Assembly: GCA_933822405.4 (NCBI GenBank)
Contig: CAKOGP040001112.1
Span: 651,887 to 715,886, forward strand
From: Cylindrotheca closterium
Lineage: Eukaryota; Bacillariophyta; Bacillariophyceae; Bacillariales; Bacillariaceae
Length of the DNA: 64,000 nucleotides
Direction: 5' to 3'
Shown: positions 27,895 through 37,872 of the stretch, one piece after another
How positions within the stretch are numbered: the first letter of the stretch is position 1
Layout of the letters: each line of letters begins with the position of its first letter
Translations under genes and position numbers: made by a program
Notes under the pieces: model-generated
The model's input: only the letters and a program-made list of their open reading frames with translations
What the model was told of the DNA's origin: nothing
The model's database searches: none

Positions 27895-30730
27895 ATGACT
27901 ACCAACTGGATGATTCTTCATCTGTTTATACTGACACTATCCATTGGCAACAACGTTATTGAAGGATTCAACACCCGGACCATTTCTCCTTTTTGCTCAA
28001 GATTATCAACAGAGCGATCTTTTGGATGTTACGCAACAACCAAGGAACGAAAAGTGGTGGAAGATGATACCACAGCCGATAAAAACCGAGGTGACACTGT
28101 CACGAATGGTGCCATGGAAATTGTCAATGGAGTGAACGGCGTAAAGGAAGACAAGAGTAGTACTAGTACTTCTGCTCAAGAATCTACCACTGACTCATTG
28201 ACAGCCTACAATATTACCCAAATGATGGACGAAATCAGCCGAAAAATCAACGACGGATCCATGGAAGTCTTTGAAAACATTACCGATGCCATGGACGAAC
28301 GCTTTCATACGGTTGCCTTGACGGAGACTTCGGCTCAAGAAATGTCGGAATATATTACTGATCTGGCCAAAAAGATGCAAGTGGCTCAACAACGGGAACT
28401 CCAATTTCAGTTGGAAGAATTGAACAAGAGATTCTTGGAACCCATTGAACAAATTGCCTTTTCGGATGCACCCCTCTTTGACATGCCATCCACTCCAGTC
28501 AAACAGAAAAATGTGGACGAGGATGCCGACGACAAGCCACTAAACATTCTATTTGGTCAGAACTCTACAATCTCAATGACTTCTCGCATGAAGACGAGTG
28601 AGATCTTGAATAATTTGAACGTGGCTCCACTCTACTATTCGGTAGCCTTGACGCTGAGATATTTGCGCAAGGCGTCATACCCCTCTATTTGGCTACTGTC
28701 GACCTTCAAGGGCTTGGCAAATATTTTTAAATCGGGATCGCCCAAGGCCCGTACAAAGGGAAAGTTGTCCTATGAAGAATACATTAAAGATGCCGCAGCC
28801 ATGCAGTCGGGTTGGAAGCGAACAGGGGAGATTGCCGCCAAGGGTTCCGTGGCCAAGAAATGGGCCATTTTGCGGCGATCTCTTGAGGTTTGGGCCTACT
28901 TTTCGTCGTTTTACTTGAAGGACAGACGGATTGCCCGCAAGTTCGAAAGTGGCAAGTGGTCCGAGGAAAAGTTTAGTGAAGAGCGATCCAAACTGGGAGC
29001 AGAGATTACACAGAATCTTTTGCGACTGGGACCCACATTCATCAAGGTTGGACAGCTGTTCTCTACAAGAGTCGACTTGGTACCGCAAGAATACATTGAG
29101 CAACTCAAGTTACTGCAAGATAATGTCCCACCCTTTTCTGGAGAGATTGCGGTGGATATCATTGAAAACGAATTGGGCAAGCCCATTGACCGAATTTTTG
29201 ATACCTTTGAGAAGAAAGCCATTGCGGGTGCCTCGCTCGGTCAAGTCCATATTGCTACTAAGGGCGGCAAGACGTTTGCAGTCAAGATTCAAAGACAATT
29301 CTTGAAGGAATTGTTTGAAGTCGATTTGGGGCAGCTTCGCCAACTTGCTCTATTTGCGGATGCCATTGATGTCACTTCGGAAGGAGGGCTCTTTGACAAG
29401 AATACTAAACGAGATTGGGTTAGCATTTACGAGGAGAACAGGCGCCTATTGTACGAAGAAATTGACTACACCAATGAGCTCAAGAACTGCGAGCGATTCC
29501 GGTAAGTGACAAATGGTAATCTCGTTCTTCATTTTTGCAGTACGCATAAAATTCTCACTGTTTCGCCGTCACTTGTTCAATAGCAAAAACTTTGATGCCC
29601 CAAGGTTCAAACATATTCGTGTTCCAGAGACTTACCCGGAATACTCCAGCGGAAAGGTACTCTGTATGGAATACGTCCCCGGAGCCAAGATTACCGACAT
29701 GGAGAAGATCCAGGAATTGGGTCTCGATCCAATCGACATTAGTATAAAGTCTGCGGAAGCCTTCTTGGAACAATTGTGCCGCCACGGCTTCTTTCATAGT
29801 GACCCTCATCCTGGAAACATTTCCGTGGAACGGGCAGAGGATGGCTCGGCCAGGCTAATCTTTTACGACTTTGGAATGATGGACAAGTTCGGAGTGCAAG
29901 AGCGAAAAGGATTTGTTGACTTTGCATTTGCTGTATACTATGATGCCAACGTGAAAGATGCTGCGAATGCCTTGGAAAGAATGGGAATGCTCCGCACTGG
30001 GGCCGACCTGGATCGAGTAGCCATTGAACGTGTTGGTCAAGACTTTATTGATCGATTCCAATCCACTCTCAGTAGAGATGCTGGATGGGAAAACGAGTTG
30101 GATCCTGAGGAGCAAAGGAAAATCAACCGCGAGCGAAGAACAGCTTTGGGAGAGGAGTTCCTATCATTGAATCGCGATTCGCCATTCATCTTCCCTCCGA
30201 CTTGGACATTTGTCCTTCGTGCATTCTTCACATTGGACGGAATTGGAAAGACGCTGAATCCAAAGTATGATATGACTCGTATCATGCTTCCCTATCTTAA
30301 GGAGCTGATTGATTTGAAGGACGGCAGTGCTATCAAGACTACGTTGTTGCGAATCGGGAAACGTGTTGGGTTAAGACCGGAAGATATCAATCAATTGGTG
30401 ACACAGCCTCGTCGTACAGCAAATATTCAGGACGTGATCACGAGACTGGAGAAAGGAGACTTCAAGCTGCGCGTTAGAGCTTTGGATGTCGAGCGTCAAA
30501 ATGAGCGCAGCAAAATTGTCCTGAAGAACACATACGAAGCGATAATACTTGGTCTACTTTTCCAGGGTGGAATCAGCATGCTCACAATAGGCAGTGGACT
30601 CAAGGGAGCCCGCCCATTGAGTCGAATACTTCTTGGGGCAGCCGCGTTCCTGGCGCTGAGAGTACCATTTAATCTCAACAAGCTGAAAAAGCTGGACAAA
30701 TACAACGAAAATTACGGGATCAAAGCCTAG
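27895..30730 (+). CDS. ABC1/UbiB (ADCK) atypical kinase, probably plastid
   Basis: Two exons, 27895-29501 and 29584-30730, giving 917 aa; the junction restores [14 protein letters not shown]. The N-terminus begins with a signal peptide ([21 protein letters not shown] then FNTR), as expected for plastid import in diatoms. The ABC1 set is complete: K384-V-G-Q in [13 protein letters not shown], the Ala-rich-loop equivalent [36 protein letters not shown] and the DFG in [11 protein letters not shown]1 proteins regulate prenylquinone metabolism (ubiquinone, plastoquinone, tocopherol). The ~280-residue N-terminal extension is helical and unusual in length. Two hydrophobic segments lie near the C-terminus, as in UbiB. 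Confidence 0.9.
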
Positions 30731-31015
30731 ACCAAGCAACCTGCTACAGTAGCTAGAAGACTTGAGTGTCCAATTTGAGTTATGGAACTCTATTTCAGGC
30801 GAAATTACGATCGGCACTTTGCCTGCTACGAAGAAAAAAAGTATAGAAGTTTGCCCTCAGCATAATTGACATAGAATGATGCTGTATACCTATTATGATA
30901 TATAACACCGTATTGATGTATTGTAGGAAAAAAAGTGTCGGTTGGAGTCCACCTTTTCAAATCTGGTGCCGTGCACGCGCTCGAACGGATTCTTTTCCAA
31001 AAGCAACACCAAACA

Positions 31016-31447
31016 ATGAAACGAAACAGCGCTCGCAACATGTCATCCCCAAGAACCCCTAGCAGCGATGGTTTGAGCAACCGTTACAGCTCCTACCAGC
31101 AAAACGGCTCCTATGTTCCTCCAGCACAACAGTACGCAGAGAAACAGACAAACACAATTTCAGATACGGTCAAAACGCAGTATGAAGCTGAAAATACTGC
31201 AAATGCCGTTCTGCAGCAATTGAATGCCCAACGACAGCAAATTCAGGGCGCGAATGAGGATGTGTGGGATATGCGAAACGCTACAGACGAGACAAAGAGA
31301 GAACTTCGGAATTTGCGAGAAAAATACCGGGCGAGAAAAAGAAATCTGTACATTTACATTGCGATCCTTGGGACTGTCGATCTACTTCTGTTTCTACGAC
31401 TTCTTCGATGCGGGGGAAGTTTCTTTTGCCGACAACGATATCACTAG
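31016..31447 (+). CDS. small Qb-type SNARE (Vti1/NPSN-like)
   Basis: A 143-aa tail-anchored protein from the ATG at 31016. A disordered N-terminus (~45 residues) is followed by a heptad-patterned SNARE-like helix (~50-105) with LQQLNAQRQQIQGANEDVWD, where a central Gln falls at the likely zero layer. A basic KYRARKRN then precedes the C-terminal membrane anchor LYIYIAILGTVDLLLFLRLL and a short Cys-containing tail. It lacks the N-terminal three-helix domain of full-length Vti1. Assignment to Qb is by pattern only; Bet1-like Qc is an alternative. Confidence 0.6.
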   Translation: MKRNSARNMSSPRTPSSDGLSNRYSSYQQNGSYVPPAQQYAEKQTNTISDTVKTQYEAENTANAVLQQLNAQRQQIQGANEDVWDMRNATDETKRELRNLREKYRARKRNLYIYIAILGTVDLLLFLRLLRCGGSFFCRQRYH

Positions 31448-31623
31448 ATTACATTTATTCTCCAATCCTTCGCTGTGGCAACTCTGGAAAAATTGAGGTT
31501 GAAAAAAATTGAAAAAAATGATCCCATGACAATGACGCCATCTCAAATAAAAGATATAATACTGAACTCCTCTATTCTAATCATATGTTTCTGCTTTTTA
31601 AAATGACTGGCAGCCATTATTTA

Positions 31624-32346
31624 TTAGTTGCCAGCTTCGAAAATGCCATCCCAGAACATAATTTCGTACTGTTGCAAGAGCCGCACTGGCTCGATGATTT
31701 CTTCATAGGTTGCATTCTCTTCATCAATGATTGCTGCAGCCATTTTGTCCAAGTCATCGATGGGCGTGGCAAAAAACTTGACGAAAGCTAAAGCGTCATC
31801 GTCGTCACCCTTGTACTCCTCGTAGGCCTCGCCATCTTTCAGTGCATCCAACAGTTTACGGCACATTTGGCCCCAAGCAGGAAAGTTGACAGCACAAGCA
31901 GCAGCTCCAGCCGCCCGATTTCCCGATAGTGCTAGGCGGGCCCAATACGAAGGATATGCCTGTGATTTTGCGTTCAAAGGTGCCGATTTTTGGAGTGCAT
32001 CCTCATCAAGCCCAAGTTTCGTTGCGTAGTTGAGGAGCAACGGTGCTGCATACACTTCACCCCCAAGGAGGAATTGAAATAAGTCGACCTTGTCACGTTT
32101 GGCTTCTGGGACACTTGCACCGGTAAGAGTCGAAGGTGCAAAGCCTTCGTGGCCTGCCAGAACTGCAAAAGATCTTGCGTCGGACAACTGAACATGATAC
32201 TGCTCTCTAGCAAAAGCTTGTCGCTGAGCAAGCGTTAGGATCCCATTTTCGGCAGCTTTAAGATATGGATGAGAGATGAGCTTTTCATCTGTTTCTTGAT
32301 TGAAGGCCTCTTGCCGAATCTTCGAAATTATATCCAGGCCTGACAT
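31624..32346 (-). CDS. TENA/THI-4 family protein (thiaminase II-like fold)
   Basis: A 240-aa all-helical protein. Family features are HPYLKAAENGILTLAQRQAFAREQYH near the N-terminus, LLGGEVYAAPLLLNYA in the middle and the C-terminal LLQQYEIMFWDGIFEA, matching the conserved E..FW of TenA. TenA proteins hydrolyse thiamine breakdown products for pyrimidine salvage; many eukaryotic relatives with the same fold have no known substrate. Divergent from the DUF6824-MORN gene. Confidence 0.75.
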   Translation of the reverse strand: MSGLDIISKIRQEAFNQETDEKLISHPYLKAAENGILTLAQRQAFAREQYHVQLSDARSFAVLAGHEGFAPSTLTGASVPEAKRDKVDLFQFLLGGEVYAAPLLLNYATKLGLDEDALQKSAPLNAKSQAYPSYWARLALSGNRAAGAAACAVNFPAWGQMCRKLLDALKDGEAYEEYKGDDDDALAFVKFFATPIDDLDKMAAAIIDEENATYEEIIEPVRLLQQYEIMFWDGIFEAGN

Positions 32347-32710
32347 GTTGAAATGCTGAAGTCATGGATGTTTGTACCGTACCGGTATGTATGCAAGGTG
32401 GATATAGGTCGACTAATATGACTGCCTCTCGAATGGTGCCGATACCACCAGATTCAAGATGCTGCGCTGTCGGTAAACTGAAATTCATTACAAGTGTTTT
32501 ACCGCGGTTTTCGTTGAAAAAGTGGTCTGGATCACACACTCCAGTGCTTTTCCTATTTGGTTCTAGGGAATTTTGTCGCCCCAACGACAATTTTAAATTC
32601 CAAACGTACACACAGGAGGCCTCCAAGGTTGATCACTGATGACCGCGTCTAACCGCAACATTTATTCAGAGAAAAGATTTCTCTCACAGAAATCATTTCT
32701 CTAGAAGACC
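32347..32710. promoter_or_regulatory. divergent promoter region
   Basis: 364 bp between the TENA-like gene (minus) and the DUF6824-MORN gene (plus). A TACCGGTA palindrome lies at 32380-32387, 34 bp upstream of the TENA-like ATG. Confidence 0.45.
32380..32387. repeat. palindrome TACCGGTA, copy 4
   Basis: Exact copy 34 bp upstream of the TENA-like ATG, inside GTACCGTACCGGTATG. Confidence 0.9.
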
Positions 32711-34142
32711 ATGATTCTTGACAATGATATACTTTGCCGCAGAGGTAAAGGCGGACACCCAGGAAACTCCAACCTTCGGGGGAAAACCAAAGCAATGTTC
32801 GTTGAGTATGAAGCAGGTAACAAACAGACCAAAAAAAAGATTGCGGATGACCTCGTATTGGAAGTACAGGTCAATGGCGGGCGATTCATGGGATGGGACG
32901 AGGACAATCCACGCTACTTTGAGATGTCCAACCGGGACGCTGTGAAGGTTGTCAAAACAGGATTTGACAGATTCAAACACAAACTGAGTAAGGGTCGAGC
33001 TAAGCAACAACTCGCCCAAAAAACCAGTAGTGCCATCAAAGATGTTGGTTCTGGTGAAGCCCCATGCAAGAAGAAACCATCAAATGGTAACGAGATTGCG
33101 ACTCTGGAACCAATTGACGAGGTGATGGTTGATTCACTGGGATCACTTTCAGATAATTTGTATAGAGAGTTACTGCAGGATCTTTATGGTCCCTTTGAAG
33201 ACGAGCTTGCAGTTCAGAACAAACCGTTGCGAGATGAAGGTGACGATTCGGCAAGAGGTAGGCTGCTGGCCCTTTTATCCGATGAGGGAAGCGAGCAACT
33301 CGCAGAAGCTGTACTATCCATCGTGAACTCATCAGCAGGCCCAGATATAGCAACATCAGCTACACGCAGCAGCATTTCTTTGACCTTGGACTATCAAGCA
33401 CAAACTACTCTAAAAAAGGCAAAGAAATCCCTTCAGCAGCCACAATGGAGGCAGTCGAAACGTCCTAGACGAAATGCCCCAGGGATAACCAAAGAAGATG
33501 GAGGCAGTCAGCCAGACGATGCTTTGGGTAAAGTTGGAGCATTGAAGGACGATTTATCGAAATCCATTTACAGCTCTCAATTAGTTCGACCCTTAACGAC
33601 CGAACGAGTCATGGCTAAAATCAAAATTGAGAAGCAACTCAGAGTGGGCAACAAGAACGACAGAGAATACACTGGTTCGACTCTGGAGGGCAAGCCGCAT
33701 GGCTCGGGTTTCATGATCTTCAAGAATGGTAAAATCCTTTGCGGGAACTGGTGCGTATGGACTTTCATTTGCCTAATCATTCGGACTTCGGATCGTCAAT
33801 ACCCACTCATCGACGGTTTCATTTCTCTCTATCAGGCTACATGGAGTTTTCGAAGGTCAAGGATGTGCTCTCTATGAGAATGGGGATACATGCTTTGGAT
33901 CATTTCTTGAGAACAAGGTGCATGGCTATGCAACCTACAAGACAACGTTCACCAAGTACGTCGGTCAATACCATATGAACAAAAGACACGGAAAAGGAGT
34001 GCTCAATGACATGGAAATGGGCATATACAATGGTGACTTTGTGGATGGTAAATTCGAAGGCCTAGGAGTGCATACACCCATTAGTGGGAACATCCAAAAA
34101 TTTCGAAAACTGGAAAATCAAGAAGGGCAATGGCAGTGCTGA
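32711..34142 (+). CDS. DUF6824-like / MORN-repeat fusion protein
   Basis: Two exons, 32711-33750 and 33836-34142, giving 448 aa. Residues ~5-85 resemble the diatom DUF6824 domain: NDILCRRGKGGHPGN, then YEAGNKQTKKKIADDLVLEV and NGGRFMGWDED, ending in VVKTGFDRFK. A long acidic/Lys-rich linker follows. Residues ~330-435 hold five MORN repeats, for example YTGSTLEGKPHGSGFMIFKN, LCGNWLHGVFEGQGCALYEN and YNGDFVDGKFEGLGVHTP. The junction was placed so that GNW-LHGVFEGQG continues the MORN pattern. MORN repeats often associate with membranes or cytoskeleton. Overall function unknown. Confidence 0.78.
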
Positions 34143-34360
34143 AGACGACAAGAAGGAATTCAGCATGAATATCCCCAACGACAAGGAAGAGAGAGCTTTG
34201 CCCCAATTCACTTCCAGTACGCGATAAATTAAAAGCGAAGTATGGCAGAGGAAGTTATTATTACTTTGATGAAATACACTGTAAACTTATTTATTTTCGT
34301 ATTTTTCAACTGCTGCAATCGACCCAAAACTGCCGCTTCGGAAACCTCGTTCCACTGGCT

Positions 34361-35707
34361 TCATGTATCATCTGGAGGCACATTGTCATAATATCCGACT
34401 ACATCCGCCTCTTGCTTGCCTTGACTGCGCAAGACGTTTCCCATCAAATGGTATATTCCAGCAGCCGCAGGATGATCCGGTCCAAGTGCCTTCAATTCGA
34501 TCTGTAGGGCCTTTTGGTATTGTTGTATTGCGTCCTCGTATTTGCATTTATTGAAGAAGACGTTTCCAATGCTGCAATATGTTGCAGCAGTCGAGTCATG
34601 TTCCGATCCAAGTGTATTCAAAAAGATCGCAAGCGCCTTTTGATAGTGTTGCATTGCGTCGTCGCACTTGCCTGGTCGGTACAAGACTTTTCCAATCCAT
34701 GATATGTTATAGCACTCGAGGAATGATCTGCTCCAAGTGTCTTCATTCTGATCTTAAGCGCCTTTTGGTATTTCTGCATGGATTTCTCGTCCTTGCCTTG
34801 ATCGTAAAACACGTTCCCAGTACAATGGTATGTTGTAGCAGTCGAACTATGCTCAGATCCAAATGCATGCAAGTTGATCGTAAGCGCCTTTTGGTGTTGC
34901 TTCATAGCTTCTTCAAACTTGCCTTGTCTGTTCAAGACCATGGCAAACTTTCTATACGTGTCTGCCATTTCCGGTTCATCATCGCATTGAAGGACTTTCT
35001 TCTCAATTTCCAGCCTCTTTTCAAAAAGTTCGATGGCTTCGTCCCATCTTGCGTCTTCGAATAGTAGGTACGCAAGCTGGTCATACAATTTCGCCACCTC
35101 TGGGTCCACCAAACCTTTTTCCACGCCCTTTTCACCCATTTTTATCGAAATCATCCCAGAGACGTCTTCGTTTGGTTTCGAATTTCTCTGATGCAGATAA
35201 AATAGATCGAGGGCGCTTTTGGCACTTTGAAGACGGCTCTCCACTAGTGGAACGTCGATTACCGTCATCCTGACTTAGGGAGCTTACTTGAGAAAAGCTT
35301 TCGTGTCTCGTCTGTTCCTTTGGTGAAGCTGAGACTTCAGTACGGGCCGGCCGACAATCATCCTCCGGCCTTGCGGTGCTTGCTTGAGAAATGCCACTTC
35401 CTTCCTTTGTCTGTTCCTGCGATGAGTGTCCAGTAATCCTTGATGCTTCATCGATTTTCATGGAATTATGGATGTCCTACCATTTCCATTCCTGAAGGGA
35501 TCTCCTTCGCTGCCAGGTGCAGCCGTGCCGTCTTCCTCGTCTTCGAACATACTAATGCCATCCCAAGCCTGATGACTATCTTTCAATTCGACCACTGAGG
35601 TCACCGGTATACTTTCTGAAGAAATAAGAAATGAAGTCAGTTGTCACCAAGCAAAATCAAAAGACTAGTTATCACCTCTCAAATGTAATCGTACCTGTGT
35701 CACTCAT
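34361..35707 (-). pseudogene. TPR (kinesin-light-chain-like) protein gene with an internal frameshift
   Basis: TPR coding sequence runs from ~35268 down to 34361 with repeats such as KFEEAMKQHQKALTINLHAF and DAIQQYQKALQIELKALGP, each ~42 residues in kinesin-light-chain style. Around 34688-34695 the frame is lost: upstream reads TYHGLEKSC, but adding one base would read GLGKVLYRPGKCDDAMQHYQ, a good TPR. Either the gene is broken or a base is missing in the assembly. A tentative 5' part is 35707-35695, 35615-35481 and from 35273, starting MSDTESIPVTSVVE; this part is weak. Confidence 0.5.
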
Positions 35708-35861
35708 TGGACTGTGTTCCTTTTGATTTGCACAAAGCTTTTGTTTCTCTTGCTTTTTGAAATCGTAATTGTGGAGTGAGTCCCAGTCGCGAAATGCAAC
35801 TTTTTAAAATAGAAACACACACGGCGAATTCCAGAAGGGCTTGTTTTATGGTGGTGGGGTC

Positions 35862-35973
35862 TTTAGTGAATTTTTAGCCAATAAGAGTTAGTCGATTCAC
35901 TAAAGATGAGTCTATTATTAGTCGTATGAGCCAATCACAGCTCTCTATCTCTAATGATAGATTCGACTAACTC
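35862..35973. repeat. nested inverted repeats (foldback or MITE-like)
   Basis: TTTAGTGAAT at 35862-35871 pairs with ATTCACTAAA at 35895-35904, and GAGTTAGTCGA at 35885-35895 pairs with TCGACTAACTC at 35963-35973. The arms overlap, giving two competing hairpins in ~110 bp. No transposase is nearby. Confidence 0.6.
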
Positions 35974-37179
35974 TCTTCCACACTAAATTAGTACTCTCCA
36001 CAGACTTCAAATGATGTTAGGGGGATGTTAGGTCCAAGCTCCATACGGCCATAGCAGTTTCTCTTTGTCTTATCAAACAGCTAAACATCTTGTCTTAAGG
36101 AACAACCTTAGCCCTCGATCATGAGGAAGCGCTGTAGATCCCCTAGGATCACTTCTAGCTGCCCTGAAGAACGGGGTGGTAGGTTGTCAACTGAAATTGA
36201 CTGGTACTACATGAGGTAATAGATAGATCAAACAATAGACCCTGACTTTTCAATCTTGCAGATAGAGTACTACTATGCATTATCGAGTATCGTTCAGTCT
36301 TCCTCTCTGATGGCAGATTGAAATCAACTGCTGATACCGGAAGAGGTAGGTAGTGGGTAGTATTCTCTTCACCTTTGGAATCAAGTCATTGTCTCAAACG
36401 GGTGCAAAAAGGTTGATTGTATTGCCATCAGAGTAGAATGTACAATACCCGAATCTGAAAGCATCATATATGACTATACTGTAACAGACTTTCCTATCGC
36501 GGCTTTGGCCAACAACAGGAATCATGAAAGGTTTCTGTCTATGTTTTCGCCTGTGAATCTTACTCAAAACCAGTTGATTGTTGCATGCCTTCAATCGTAG
36601 AACATGTATTTACTCTCTTTGCGATGAAATCGGGCTTTGTAGTGGCCCTTACCCATCTTGCTTGGTTCCCTAAATATTGAGTCCATTGAGGACACCGCCG
36701 ATTGTCTATCGAATCCAATACTGGCTGGTTCTCGCAAGCCTCGCATAAGTAAGCGTTTCAATAGTATCATAGCAATAATATCAGCTGCTAGAGTCGAGCA
36801 TTATTTCATGCCTTGATTCACCTTCCTTCCAAATGGTTTGTTGTCGACACAAGATCGGGCTGTGCTCTCTTTTTATATACACTGACATCACTTTCATGTT
36901 TCCAATCTTGAAGTATTCGAGACACCAAAAATCGCGGCGCGATGAGCCTCCGAGTCTCAATCTATTCTTCGATATGTAGGGACAGTAGATATTGTTATTG
37001 GCTTAGAGGTGCTTGGACATCATTTCAATACTGCAGGCGGTTCAGACGCATCGATTATCACATCAAACATTCATGGATTGTTACCTCGTTCTAAATCCGT
37101 CTAAATCGCGTATGTCATCTTGCGACGCCATGCATGAAACCAGCACTGTGTTGTTGAGCCCCTTCATTGCAATCCTATT

Positions 37180-37250
37180 GCTTTCTCCTCTATTTTCTTC
37201 TCTTCGTTTTTTCTTTTCTTCTTCCTCTCTCCCCTTCTTTTCTCCCCGGG
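37180..37250 (+). repeat. polypyrimidine tract
   Basis: About 70 nt almost entirely of C and T, ending in CCCCGGGGG. It lies in a gene-poor stretch, ~620 bp upstream of the next gene's start. Confidence 0.75.
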
Positions 37251-37419
37251 GGATCTAGTATAAACTGCTCCACCAGCATAAAATAAAAACCTCCAGAAGA
37301 GCAAAGCAGGACCCCCAAATAAATCGTCCGTCGATCGACGGTGCGGTTTTCTAAATTTCATAGCTCGACTTTTGAAATTTTCAACATATAGCTGTACAGT
37401 ACCATCGTACCAGGTACCG

Positions 37420-37427
37420 TACCGGTA
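37420..37427. repeat. palindrome TACCGGTA, copy 5
   Basis: Exact copy within a GTACC-rich cluster (GGTACCGTACCGGTACC) in the gene-poor region. Confidence 0.9.
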
Positions 37428-37872
37428 CCCCGGAGCCTGGATTTTCTTGTGGAAAAAGTATTATTTTGACCTGTTTCATGTCGGCACACGTACAATAGCA
37501 GTGACTGACCAGTTTCGATTTCTGGTTTCAAAAGGTCGTTTTATAATTCGTTCGGGGTCCTGCTGATAGGGAACAACGTAGCGCCGATGTTGATCCGCTC
37601 GATTGACGGACGAGTTGCAAGGGTCCAGACTCCAGACTAGCTGGTCACCGGGTATTTTGGAAGTAGGGCTTTCGGCTTGCGTGGCAGAAAGATTATGCTT
37701 TTTTCATTCATCAAATGACTTTGGAAGGACTTCATGGAATCTGGCATCTGGTTGGGATGACCAAAGCGACTAACGTGAACGTACGATAACTTTGACCACA
37801 TCAGCATTTTCAGAATTCACAACTCTTCTCATGCCTACAGTGAATTTGTTCAGAATAACAACACAAACAAAC

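Larger units (their letters stand above)
35708..37872. other. gene-poor region
   Basis: 2.2 kb without a supportable gene, the longest such stretch in the window. It holds the foldback element at 35862-35973, a polypyrimidine tract at ~37180-37250 and a GTACC-rich palindromic cluster at ~37397-37430. Short frames at 36394-36594 (minus) and 37013-37258 (plus) show no protein features. Confidence 0.6.

Noticed and set aside
35132..35461. 109-aa minus-strand frame beginning MKIDEAS
   Set aside because: It overlaps the TPR gene in another frame and is Ser/Glu-rich with no domain. It does contain an internal duplication (QEQTKE / KEQTRH), so it may be part of an unresolved 5' exon, but I could not join it to the TPR frame.
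36394..36594. 66-aa frame in the gene-poor region
   Set aside because: Short, no features, no supporting context.
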